Shown here one piece after another: positions 52,358-63,853 of a DNA stretch of 64,000 nt. The position numbers and the translations under genes were made by a program. This DNA is from Symbiodinium kawagutii (taxonomy: Eukaryota; Sar; Dinophyceae; Suessiales; Symbiodiniaceae), in the NCBI GenBank assembly GCA_009767595.1, contig VSDK01010616.1, forward strand, positions 18,824-82,823. Reading direction: 5' to 3'. Numbering within the stretch: position 1 is the stretch's first letter; every line of letters begins with the position of its first letter. The notes beneath the pieces are model-generated. The model was not told the DNA's origin. It did not search any database and saw nothing but the letters and a program-made list of their open reading frames with translations.

Positions 52358-53675
52358 CTGACTCGGAGATCCGCTGATCCCTTTGGGATCACGGAGCTGT
52401 GCTGGTTGTGGGTCAGCACAACAAGAGTGTGTATGTGATGTAAAAATCCATGTGACAAAAGGGAACAGGTAATTATATGTAAGATCACTTAAGTGTATAT
52501 CTAAATGTAAATACATCAAATTCAAATATATATATATATATATATCAAATAAGACATACACTTCATGGATACAGATACATATTTGCATACATACATATAT
52601 ACATATATACAAATATGTAAATATAAAAAATATCAGTAAATATACAAATATAAATACATATATATATATACACATACATACATACATACTTAAATACATC
52701 TACATATATAAAGCTATACATATACACATGCATATAGGTATATATATATCCATGCCAATTCAGTCCATTTGCAGGCAAAGTAAAATCAAAGCCGCAGGCT
52801 CCAAATGATCCTGTGAACAGGCATCCAAAGTAGTTTTGGGAACAGCTATGGACACCCCTCGAAAACGGGGACTTCCTGAACTTGTGCCACACGACCATGT
52901 GGAGTCATCCAGAAGAATCAAATATGTACATAACACATGTCTATGATTTTGAATATCTACGCATGTATGATCATGTATGCATATTTAATAGCAATATAAA
53001 TGCATGCTCTGTAGGTACATGTGTATAGGTACCTGTGCGCATGTGGGCCAAATGCTCCCCACGGTCGTGGGAATGTCTGCCAGTAGGCACGTAGGTATGT
53101 CCAAGTGTGACCCACAGCCAGTGGGAACTTGCCAAGCTGCAAATGGAAGAGCTTGTGTGAAAGTCCACAGATCAAGTGGGTTCAAGCTTGGTTGATCCAT
53201 AAACGTTGATAGCTGCTAGCTACAAATCATATACTAAGAGCCAATATTCAGAGGGAAATCAGCAGTTTTGGGGTGTACCATTTTTGGACAAACCCACCCT
53301 GTGTCAGCGACTTAGTTCGTTCCAGTTGAGCCTGAAACGATTTTCTTGGTAGCTGGTAGGTGTCGAGTTGATTCGTGTCGGGATCATCCGTTATAGTGAG
53401 AAAGTACTTACCTGGTCAGTCACCTGATTTTTGAAAGCTTACACACAAATAAACAGTTGAACTGTGGTGTCTCACCGTAATCACACATGTCAACAGTCCC
53501 CAACAGAGGTAAGCTAATTGCGTGGTGATGTCCACGTCTCAAAACTGATCACCTAACGACTTGACAATAAAGGACGTATGCCATTCTTATGCGGGTGGTA
53601 TTGATTCACGTATATCAAGATTTGTATGAAGCTTAGGAAGCATCAAACTATCAAACACACACATAATCTTTATCA

Positions 53676-54170
53676 ATGGTATTACCATCCCAAGCTCAGC
53701 ATCACATGTTACCATCAAATATTACTATCAATTTGAATCAAATGGATGTTTTGGTGCTTGGTCAGGTGGTACGACTTGTTGCTGTGAAAAATTCCCTGGT
53801 GCTAATATCTATGGAAAGGGATGCGCTGGGTGGCAATGGCGCTTGTATTGGTGAGGCTAAAACGAATCATAACTCATGGCCTATTGGTCCATTGGTACAT
53901 AAAATTGAACTACGCTCATTCATGGTTGATGACCATGTGGAATCCATCATTATCCAGTTCTTGAACACTTTTGAATCCATGAGTGGAGCCAAGCGATATT
54001 TCTCGGAAACTGCTCACCGTGTTTCACAGGTATGTGTTTTCAGGACATACCACTTGAACACATGCTTTGTGAGACCTAGCCACTTCTGTTCAAGAACACG
54101 AACAATTGTTAGCGCACTTGTTCAAACCTGGGTAAAGCGAAAGACCCCTGGTCAGCCAAAATCGAAGTAA
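53676..54170 (+). other. Open frame of 164 codons, unidentified
   Basis: The frame begins MVLPSQAQHHMLPSN and contains GQVVRLVAVKNSLVLISMER and SMSGAKRYFSETAHRVSQVC. It is the longest non-repetitive frame in this part of the window. No domain is recognised, and AT-rich dinoflagellate spacers can hold chance frames of this size. Confidence 0.3.
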
Positions 54171-54299
54171 ACAAACACAAAACCTTTTTTTACGATTGGT
54201 GAAAGACAGAAACAAAGAACACCAATCACCTATATGCTCATCAAGACATGGAACCTTCAAGAAAACAATCGAGTCTCACTTCACATGATTTCACGCGTA

Positions 54300-54420
54300 G
54301 TTGTGTAGTCTTGGTCCGCAGCGGACTTTCTCAACTTTTTCTCCGTGGTCGAGGCTCAGTGGTGATATCTGGCCTGCGACAAAGCGTTGACGGACCATTT
54401 TGCTAGGCTTGGACCCAGGA
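54300..54420 (-). other. GC-rich patch, possible exon
   Basis: TCGCAG|GCCAGATATC opens a frame reading QISPLSLDHGEKVEKVRCGP on the minus strand. It contains a short palindrome GTCCGCAGCGGAC. The pattern is faintly RCC1-like but too short to call. Confidence 0.22.
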
Positions 54421-54692
54421 TAAGCGTTCAGCCCGCAACCATATCATCCTAAGATTGTACCCTGGAATCAGCTGTTTTCTACATTGTTGTGAAGGTTTGG
54501 CTACCTACTATACTGGTAACTGGAAGAATCGGCAAAGGGAAGAACACACTGATTACCAAATTACCAAGTCGACGATCACCGTGGGTTTTGGACAAGTCAA
54601 GGATTGGCCTGATCTTCAGCAAGTGGTAGTTGTAGCATCGTTTGTAGTGTCAGACCCCAGAAACTCTGGTTGAGCATCAAAAATACGTTTTG

Positions 54693-54711
54693 CGTGTGTG
54701 TGTGTGTGTGT
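54693..54711. repeat. (TG)n microsatellite
   Basis: A pure GT/TG run of about 19 bases. Confidence 0.9.
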
Positions 54712-55127
54712 TGGATCATCTACAGGGGGTTCAGTGGCGGAGGGGACAAGTTGGTAATCTGCCGTAGTTTTCAAGTGACAAGGAGAATATGCCACAAATG
54801 GAACTCCAATCACTCACACTGCAGAAACATTGATATTGAGGGATAAGGACATATCTGCCAACTCTAGTCCAATGATCACTTCTATAAACGATTAGTGCAA
54901 AGATGGCAGGGGAGCAAAAACGGACCTGTTCAAATTGCGGATGACAAAAATAAATCACTCTATATCCATTTCTATCCCCAAGATTGAAATTCACATTTGA
55001 TCATAATTCTGCATGATCGGGGGATGCCAGTGCGCTCGCAAACATTCACATGTTTGCCTATGTAGAGATCCCAAATATCCCAATGATTGCTCTTTGATTC
55101 TGCTCTCTTCCTATCCTCAAGTTATAT

Positions 55128-55242
55128 GGCTGTGGGTCAAAACCCCGTACCCCTGGTTCCGCACCATTCACCATTGTTTTCCCTATAGTTTTGCTGGTTA
55201 TCATCCACCATGAAATTGGCTGATTAATATTGACACATAGCC
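55128..55242. repeat. Family B inverted-repeat element
   Basis: It runs GGCTGTGGGTCAAAACCCC ... ATTGACACATAGCC. Flanks ATAT and ATGT differ by one base. Confidence 0.85.
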
Positions 55243-55554
55243 ATGTCTTCATGCTTTGTGAACTCCATGATCTACTGCTCCTATCCTATCCTGTTGCACA
55301 TTGATCGGCTCAGCAGCATCCTGAAACCTGTTTCATTCACAAATAGAAATTGGGCAATCACTTGGCAATCACTGCTTTTAGGTCACAAATCACAAGTATA
55401 CAGTATAAGATCAACCACTGTTGGGCAAGCACACGGTAGTTACTCTGTCATGTTTCACAGGATCAGTGGTTGTCACCCGAACGGTGGCCTAAAGGCACGG
55501 AGGTGTTGAGAGCGTCCACTCACGCTGTTCCGCGACTCCTTTTCCCGTCCTGAG

Positions 55555-55654
55555 CAGTTAACCAACCTATAAAAGGGGATAATAACCAAAAACAACAGGG
55601 AAAACATTGGCTAATGATAGGGGAACCAGGGGTACAGGGTTTTGACCCACAGCC
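55555..55654. repeat. Family B element, reverse and truncated
   Basis: AACCAACCTATAAAAGGGGA ... TACAGGGTTTTGACCCACAG CC; the left terminal repeat is missing. Confidence 0.75.
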
Positions 55655-55659
55655 ACATG

Positions 55660-58600
55660 AATCTCCATCAATCATTTGATGACAAAATGACATCTCTGCC
55701 ATGAGTGAAAAATCAGCATTGCTGCCAGCTCATGTGAGAAAGATACTAGCACCTGCTTGAAAGTTCCTAGAAAAAAAACAAACTACCTCGCAAAGAACTA
55801 CATTGTGACCAACTAACAAACGCCAAAGGCTGGAGGCGACTGGCTACAATTTTGAACAGTGTAACAACATGAACAAAATGGAAAAACAAAGACATAAATG
55901 ACTACGATGGATCAAAACCAGTTGCGGGTTGTAAGCAATGCTGATATCTCGTGCGCTTATGCCGCCTGTTGAATCTCATTTGCATCAGGAGTGTAATGCT
56001 AACCATCCAAGCTTGACTTCAAGGCTTCACCAGTCGTTAGGGAACCGAATCCTGGGGCCAGGCATCGCGGAGTGGATCATTCGGAGTTGGGGGATGGAGT
56101 ACCACCTTTCGTTCGGACCCCGAGAGGCAAGCAGTATGGTGGGCCCGTCCCTGGAAAAAAAATTGTTGATTAGAAGTAGTCCCTTCGTATTGTTTCGTTG
56201 AGTGCCTGTACTGAGAAATGCTAACATCTGCTCCCTCTCAACCAAGTACTTTCAGCTGTTATGACCAGCCAACATTTCCACTCTCGAATTGCACCAACGT
56301 CAGTGTATTCCACTGCAATGCGCTGTAGTGTATATGCTTCATCTCCTGCCAAATGCCCCCAGAAACCCTGGTATTGCAGGAACAAAATAAACTAAATCAT
56401 AAAACCTGCCGGGTTTCGCTTATTGAAGTGCCTATATAGCCTTACTGGACTCATGCCTGTGACACTAGGACGTTCAGCAATCGCAATCAACCATTGTTAT
56501 GGTGCACAGTTAAACTTTTTGAATTGATAATTTCCCAATATTTGATTTTTTGAAAACATATTTTCTGGCTGGTGGCTTCAACCCAAATGAAACATATTAG
56601 TCAACCAACCATGTGTTAATAATCACAAGGGAAAATAGAAACTGTTTGAAACCACCAGCCAGCCTTAGTACCGTTTGAACCTACCACAAAAACCGTTCAC
56701 TTGGTAAATCATTGCAGAATGGTGCAACTATGACAAATTCACACAGGGGTAGAACCAAATTTGGGCCTGTACAAAACGTTGGCAAATTGACATGTTTCCA
56801 AATGCTTGAGCCTGAGGATATCTTATCACCTTGCTCACATCAACCGCTACAAACGCGCTTGATTTTGCAGGGTGACCAAAAGGAACTAGACAGCTGGGCG
56901 AGATAGGAAATCTAAGAGGTATGGAGGGGAACCAGAATTAGATGACGAGCCATGAGAAGTCTTAGCTTGGCTAGGAGATGCTAGGAGGAGGACGTTTGGA
57001 CCTTCCAATTTGCCACAATGATAGGATTCGATTATCCATGTTCCAAGGAAGGACAGGTACATACCGTACCAAAAGTGTCATTCAAAATAAACAAACAGTG
57101 ACGCCGAAAACGGATTAGGCCCCTCTTGAAAAGTTTGCAATGGTTTGCGATTAGTGGCACCTTGAATCAGCCAATCTGCCGTTTTGGGGGTGTGGACAAA
57201 ACCATGTGCGAATTCTGCCCACGCGTTGTGTGTCGAGTTGGACGGAAAGCGAAGACACGTTAAACGGCGCAGCAACATGTGCCTTGCTTATCCATCAAAG
57301 TGTGGCAATTTCAGCCCAACTATTTGAACCTCCACCCACTCGAAGCATCCAACTACTGCATTGTTTGTAACCTGCTCGTGGCTGAGCCCAGTTTCTCCGT
57401 TCTTTGTTGCTCAAGTTTTTGCTCTTTATCACATCCTGAGCAGGAGACAAGGAAAACATCGTGATGGGGAGGAGTAACACAAACCATTATCTAAGAACCT
57501 CTCGCACTTTAATCGCCACAAACATGTGAATTCAAGAATGCGGTTACATTCATGAGTGATTGAGTGCAAAGCGCAAACCATTGTCTATGAACAGGGCAAT
57601 GATATGAATACAGCAACCAAATGCAACAAGGGTATCTGTCCTGTGGTTTTGCACATGCTGTGGTTGTCCCAAAAATCACGGTGAGCTGCTTTTCTGTGTG
57701 AGCACATAATTATTGTTCAATGATGTCAAGTATTTATTTGACTGTAGGTCAAGATCCTGTACCCCTGTGGTACCCTTGTTACCCATGATTGGTTATTCTT
57801 ATCCCGCATCAAATTGATAGCTAAATCCTTGAACCAGCTTGCCATTTTATAGACATTTCGTGCTGCCAGCAGTGATACCCTACCAACCTCGGTTGTAGTT
57901 TCAGCAATGAGGTCAGTCAACATAGCCGGGAAAAAACATGTTCAATAATGATTGTGATGTGTCACCGCTTACTGTAATTTCTTTCCGCAATCACCATACA
58001 AATTAGTGAATATTAATATGATGGTGAAACGGATGAAATGTCAAAAAAACACGGGTAATGAGATTCGACCGGCCAGTGAGCATACGCTTGTTGCAACACA
58101 ATAGTCCTAACCGGCACACTAAATGTAAAAGTATTGCACAACAACATGAACCGGACTTTTAGATTTTATCCCGTTGAAAAAAATCAGTATGAGTGTACAA
58201 CAAAACAAACCCGTCAACATTGTCAACAACTTCATTTCATTGGTTGCCCCACCCATATGCAGCTGCGGGCCACACACATGTTTCAACATCACTCAGTTAT
58301 TCCCCCTGATCTCGCTGAACCAGTGTGGGAAAACGGAAACAAGATACACTCTGTACGATCACACGGCCTTGCCAACAAACCCAGCCACGCAGTCTCTCAA
58401 ATGCTTAGCCAATCTGTGGAGTTTGGTGTCCTCAGGCAGTGCAACACGCTTTGGTGGGTTCACAGCTGGGACGACTGGCGGTCCATTACAAATTCGTATC
58501 AGTTGAAGGGCTGGCCATAGGTTCAATCATTTTCATGATGGGGCGTGAAATACAAACGGCAATAATATGTTTTCCATTTTTTTTCCAAAAAACAATCGCA

Positions 58601-60240
58601 AATACACAGCGATAAACTGATGGAACAAAACTCTGCGGAACATGCCAGCCCAATTTGGTGATCTAAATATATAATTGTTCGGAAAAAAAACATCCCGCAA
58701 ACATTTGCTCAGAAATAAAACGTTTTCGATGAATGCAGACAAATCATCGACTGGGGCTGTGTGGTTCTCAGTTCTGGTAACAAACATTGTAATGCTGCGA
58801 CTGCCAGATTCGATGTAGCCAAGGGTTTTCTGAAACAACAAATTTCAGCGCCTCCAAGTAATTTGGAAACCCAGATGTTCCATGTATGGTTTACACATGT
58901 GTACACCATATTTGCTTACATGTGCCATAAAATGACCCAGTGATGAGAGTAAAAAAAACATATAGGAAATGAATCAGTTGAGCACAAAATTTCTGAATTT
59001 CCCACATTTCCGAATGTCTTTGATTGGTTTCGGTTTCCAACACTGTCCTTGGACCCTCACACTATATTTGCTAAACAGAACCTGCCGGATTCCGGGCTGT
59101 AAACAATGCGAAACACCCAGTTCGGTCAATAAGTACCTAACTAGTATCCTTCCAAAAAATCCTGCCAGACATGGAATCTGTAAGGAATCCAAAACTTTTG
59201 GGAATATTTGGGAAAGCAACTATGCAATTACGAACAAGGCACCAACTGTTTGAGGTCAGCGTGCATTGCGACCTTGGCAGCGAAAACAAGACAAGGAATC
59301 CATTTGTTCGAACGGGCCGTTTTCTTCACGGCAACCCAGTCTTTTCAGAACTGCAAGCGTTTCGGCGTTTCATGGCGTTTCGGCGTTTCGGCGTTTCAAA
59401 CACTGATCTTTACTTTAATGCAATGTATTCGTCCATGAGAAGAAAAATATCCAACATTGGTTCATTTTTGAACTGCTGCATCTACTCTACTTGCCACAAT
59501 TCCAACGTGTAAAACGATGGTGCCGCAGAAGATTCACCGCACATGAACAACCAAAATACGGTTTTCATTTCATGTTATGATTACTTTGTCGGCCATTGGG
59601 TGTGGATGAAGCATGTTTGCCAACTTGAATTTGAAGACGCAAAGGTTTCCGAGGGCTCACCAAACCAAATGATCCTGACAGTTGGTTGCGTTCGTAAATG
59701 TTTCTGCATTTCTGTGTGCAGGAACACGAAGTCTTGGAATGGTTCAAAAATAATGTCTGAATCTTTGTTTGAGGGAATGGGTCGGTGTCTCAAAAAAAAA
59801 TGAACTTATGGTTGATCGTACACGCAACGTCTTGTTTGCACCGGTTGAACTGTAGTCTTGTTCGTTGCATGGTGACCATGATCTTGTGATACTTTGTGTG
59901 CCTAAAAAAATGCGGTTCATGTTCATGGCTGCACTAGTCACTGGCCATTGGTTTCATGCGTGAATTGAAGCAGCATCCGTGCCGCGCCTGGTCGATTGCG
60001 CGGGCTGGCCCTTTACATCTCATGATTCCGTCAATAAATTCATCCAGAGTCACCTCGCGCAGTCGCGCAATACGCGCGCACACTGGAACAATTGAAGAAG
60101 AAAAAAAGGGGCACTGTTCGGGGAATGAAAACAACTGTAGAAAACAATATTTAAAAAACATCTATTTCGAACCATCCCCGCAATCATAAACCAGTCTGGC
60201 AAATTTTCAGGCGTGTGTTCTGACATATTTCTGACAAGTC
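55660..60240. other. No gene recognised
   Basis: Apart from the family C copy at 56566-56661, a GC-richer patch at 56000-56160 and a short GGCGTTTC tandem near 59355-59400, I see no exon-like structure or repeat family here. The open frames of 60-130 codons on both strands overlap one another and lack recognisable motifs. Confidence 0.4.
56566..56661. repeat. Family C inverted-repeat element
   Basis: It runs CTGGCTGGTGGCTTCAACCC ... TGTTTGAAACCACCAGCCAG. Confidence 0.82.
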
Positions 60241-60249
60241 AATCTCTCA

Positions 60250-60480
60250 AACTTTGGTGCGCGTATTGGTGTTCTATTTGACATTAATGTCCGGCATTGT
60301 TACCGGCATTCTATCTGGCTTACATACAGGCGTTCTATCTGACATATTTTCTGACATTTTTGCTGGCGGTCTATCTGGCGTACACACTGGTATTCTATCT
60401 GTCATATCTTCTGACCTTTTGGCTGGTGTTCTATCTGGCAAATTTTCTGACGTTCTTACCGGATTTTTTTGGCTTACGTA
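60250..60480. repeat. Minisatellite 1: 60-bp unit built of 24 + 36 bp
   Basis: TTCTATCTGGC-type words recur at about 60309, 60333, 60369, 60393 and 60429, spacing 24, 36, 24, 36. The unit is made of 12-bp variants such as TCTGACATATTT and TCTGGCGTTCTA. A further block of the same repeat lies at 61555-61650. Because 60 is a multiple of three, both strands stay open, which explains the periodic frames (LSGVHTGILS...). Confidence 0.85.
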
Positions 60481-60659
60481 TTTGCGATCTATCTGACATA
60501 TTGCACCAACAGCAATACTTTGTATGAGGTTTTTAGCCCAAATTAGCTCCGGTGCGATCCGGTGCCGCTTCCACGGGCTCTGGACAAGGTTCCAGACAGT
60601 ACCGGTGCAGACGCCTGGTGAGGTTACGGACGGGTTGCGGCGAAGGGTTCTGGTGCAGC

Positions 60660-60880
60660 TAGCTGGTGAGGTTCCAGAGGCTTCCGGCGCAGATGGTCGA
60701 TGAAGCTCCAATAGGTTCCGGCGGAGATACCTGGTGAAGTTCTGGAAAGTTCCGACGCAAATGCCTGGTGAGGTTCCGGAAGGTTCCGGCGCAGATAGTC
60801 GATGATGATGTCCGGGGTTCCAGAGCGGATCAGGTTCCGGAGGGTTCCGGTGCAAAAATTCTGTCGAGTTCCGGTGCAAA
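60660..60880. repeat. Minisatellite 2: 34-bp GGTTCCGG repeat
   Basis: TTCCGGCGCAGAT-type units begin at about 60682, 60716, 60750 and 60784, spacing 34 bp, with looser copies on either side up to about 61300. The period is not a multiple of three, so the long minus-strand frame over it is not evidence of a repeat protein. Confidence 0.85.
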
Positions 60881-61663
60881 TAGCTTCTGAGGTGCTCAAA
60901 AATTCCAATGGAGATAGCGGATCAACTTTCAGGTGGTTCCAGCGCAGATACCTGCTCAGAATCGGAGGGCTGTGGCGCAGTGACTTTTTGCTTTTTGGGG
61001 GTTGTAACGCAGATGCCTTGCGAAATCGCAAAGGGTTCAAATTTTCCCCGATGGCGAAGCGTTGAATTGTTTGCTCGGGTGTTTTCAGCCCAGATTAAGT
61101 TCCGGCGCCATACGGTCCAGCTTACAAGCTGGGTTCCGGCGCGTTCGAATTCAAGGTTCCAATGAAGATCCACGTCAGCTTCTGGAAGGTTCTAACAAGG
61201 TCTGCTTCAGCGTCCACATCGGGTTCGGCCAGGTTTCGGTGCAGCATCGGCGTTGGGTCCGGGTGCAGCATCCACGTCCGGTTCCGGAAGGCTCCGGTGC
61301 AGCGTTAGATTGGGCTCAGTGAAAGGTATGCTTCAGTTCGGTGGGAATGACAAATGCCAGGCGCAAGGAGGGTGGCAAATGGATCATGTGCAGTGTTGAG
61401 ACACTGGCGGTGTGGAAGACCACGTCTTTTTCCGCAGGATGGGTGTCCCCAACTGAAGACAAAAGTGTCATTTTTTACAGGGTCAAAAATCAATCAATCC
61501 GAAAAGAGGTTCATGGGTTCGACGAATGTAATGTTGTTGGGGATACCACTCGAACTTATATCTGACATGTTTGCTGGCGTTCTATCTGGCAAATCTTCTG
61601 GTGTTCTATCTGTCTGACATTCTTACCGGTATTCTGTCTGGAATATCTTCTGCGGTTTGGGTC

Positions 61664-61940
61664 GGCGCAGCCCAGTGGGATCGGACACTGGCTGTTCGGT
61701 TCTGGCATGGCCCACTGGGATTTGCTCTCCCCTTTGGGCTCTGGCACAGCCCGCTGGCATGTGCTGCTCGCTGCTTGAACCCAGCACAGCTCACTACAGT
61801 TGCCGCTTGCTGTTCCGGTCAGGCACAGCCCACTTGCATCTGCCGCTCGCTGTTTGGGTCCGGCGAAGCCAATTGGCATCTTACACTCGTAGTTTGGGTC
61901 TGGCAAGGCCCACTGGCACCTGAAGCTCAGAGAAGGCGAA
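61664..61940. repeat. Minisatellite 3: 39/40-bp repeat
   Basis: GGCACAGCCCACTGGCATC-type units begin at 61664, 61704, 61743, 61783, 61822, 61862 and 61902, so the period alternates between 39 and 40 bp. Seven copies with point differences. Confidence 0.88.
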
Positions 61941-61979
61941 GAGGAAGGAAGGAGGAGGAGACAACTGTGACAAAATTGT

Positions 61980-63540
61980 AAGACCCTCCCTCACCTGTCA
62001 GAAGAAAAACAAAACTATATTTAGGCACAAACGGTAGCATGGTTTTAGTGAACAGGTCCAAATCTTAACGTTCCTTTTCTAGTCAGCTTCTGATTTGTGA
62101 TCACACTATTGTCCAGGCTGCGCTGATCAATTATCTCTGAGATGATCAACTGGCAGCACAGCATCCACAGAGAATCAAACCAATCTGCCGACCGTTTCCG
62201 TCCTCTCCATCACCATTGTCCAACAAGTGGAACAACGCAGCCCCCTGCAGCAAAAAAGAGATTGGCGTCAAACAAAGTATTTCCCCTCGACGATCATGTT
62301 TTGCATTTTTCAAAAAACGCAATACACTGAATTCGTTCAAGGTTGTTGTGCTAAGATGTACAAAGGAAGGTGTGAACATTCCAAACGCATGGTTTTGTCC
62401 AACCCCAGAAAAACTGAACAAACAAAAATTGGAATGGCCACCGCATGCGTGCAACAGCCCCAACAATCTTTGCTGGAAACGTGTTGTGGTTGTTCCAAGC
62501 GTACCATAGCCCAAGCCCGTGGAGTAGCCGAAACAAACCGGGAACATTCCATATTGCAAGCATAATATTTTTGCGATGATTGAAAATAACGACCCACATG
62601 CTTGCAGCAAAGCGCAAGCAAAGGTGAGTACAAAAGATTTCATTGGGTGTCAAAGTGGCGTGAAATAACAATGCCAAATACTATTTCAAGCAGGCAGGTT
62701 GACACTTCGAAAACTGATTTGATACTTATTTTCCAAAAATGGCGAATAATGGTGGCTAATGATGGCTAATAATTGGCTAAGAATCACGCTGGCCATGCCC
62801 AAGTGGAAATTGCAGTTGACGTCACTGCCCTCTCCGCCTCCTGCACATCCAACTCCAAGGTCTGAAAATATGCCGCGATCCTGGGTGTGTCTGGGAAGCT
62901 AAAACTGATCTTCAAGCGCCTGCATTGCAATTACTTCTTTTGATATGCAAACATAAACATATATATCTATTTATTGTTTAATTTACTTCAAAAAATCAAA
63001 AAATACATGTAGAAAAAAATTGGAGAAACCTAAAAACAAAAGGAACATATAATGAATATTGATAAAGAAAAACATATGCAAAAAAACAAATTACACAAAT
63101 AAAGAAAAAACAAATAAAACAGTAAAGATATCGAGATACGTAGACATGTAAAAAAACATTGATCGAGGTGAGTTCTGCAGCCGCAGAGAAAAATAGGTTG
63201 TTGAGACGGGGCCCCCAAAAACGATTGGGCTGACTCCAATATTCATCTTCAGTAAATGTCGGCGTGTTTTGTCAGGATCCTTTGACTACAGCTACACGGA
63301 GAAATTCGTCCCTCACTAAACCAGCAAGGAGCAGCATTGTCAGCAAAGTGACAAAACCAAACAAACAAACAGCTCATGTTCACGACATAGCAAGGTTCAC
63401 ATGGCCAAATGGTTTCCTGCAAAGAGCCATGGCGCGGTCGTTGAAGCCATTGTTTTTTAATGTTAGGTCTTGATTTATAAACCCCCCTCCCCGCCCCCCC
63501 AAACAAACTTGGGGGGATGATTAAGAAACTCCCTCCTTAA
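61980..63540. other. No gene recognised
   Basis: Overlapping frames on both strands at 62140-62680, up to 165 codons, have no recognisable motif and probably reflect chance. 62940-63130 is an A-rich, low-complexity stretch. A C-rich/G-rich foldback lies at about 63481-63518. Confidence 0.4.
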
Positions 63541-63616
63541 AAGACCTTCCTGATTGCCACCAGCTGTGAGGCTCAGTTCAAGTCTTCTCTCAGTCATCTC
63601 AATCTATGTCTCAGCC

Positions 63617-63768
63617 ATGGGGTTTCGTAAGGGCAAGGGAGGCTGCAGGTACCCTGAGTTCACCTACAAGGTTGGCCACAGGCAGATCAAGCCTCAGATC
63701 CCTCAGTGGCCAAAGACCTCAGACATCTTTGAGGATCCTGATGACCTGAAGATTGTTCAGTTCCCCAG
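63617..63768 (+). CDS. First exon of an unidentified gene
   Basis: An ATG in CAGCCATGG context at 63617 starts a frame reading MGFRKGKGGCRYPEFTYK and ending DIFEDPDDLKIVQFP. The exon ends CCCCAG|GTGATG with an arginine codon split AG|G, so the intron would be of GT type. The 70 bases upstream are CT-rich, as in a 5' leader. I do not recognise the protein. It is short, basic at the start and acidic later. The remaining exons lie beyond the right edge. Confidence 0.6.
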
Positions 63769-63853
63769 GTGATGTCATCCAAAAAACAGCCTCCCCCCAA
63801 TTTTTTCCCGAGAGCGTCTGCGAAGGGTTCTTCGTAAAAAATCAGCTGTATAT

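Noticed and set aside
60274..60879. 201-codon minus-strand frame with RRNLPEPH-type repeats
   Set aside because: The underlying DNA repeats have periods of 34 bp (not a multiple of three) and 60 bp; the frame changes repeat register and has no splice or start context.
61556..61981. Overlapping 116- and 136-codon frames on opposite strands
   Set aside because: They lie on the 39/40-bp minisatellite and mirror each other, so neither is supported as a gene.
62146..62643. 165-codon minus-strand frame, possible membrane protein
   Set aside because: Both other minus frames and two plus frames are also open over the same bases, and no signal or motif is convincing.
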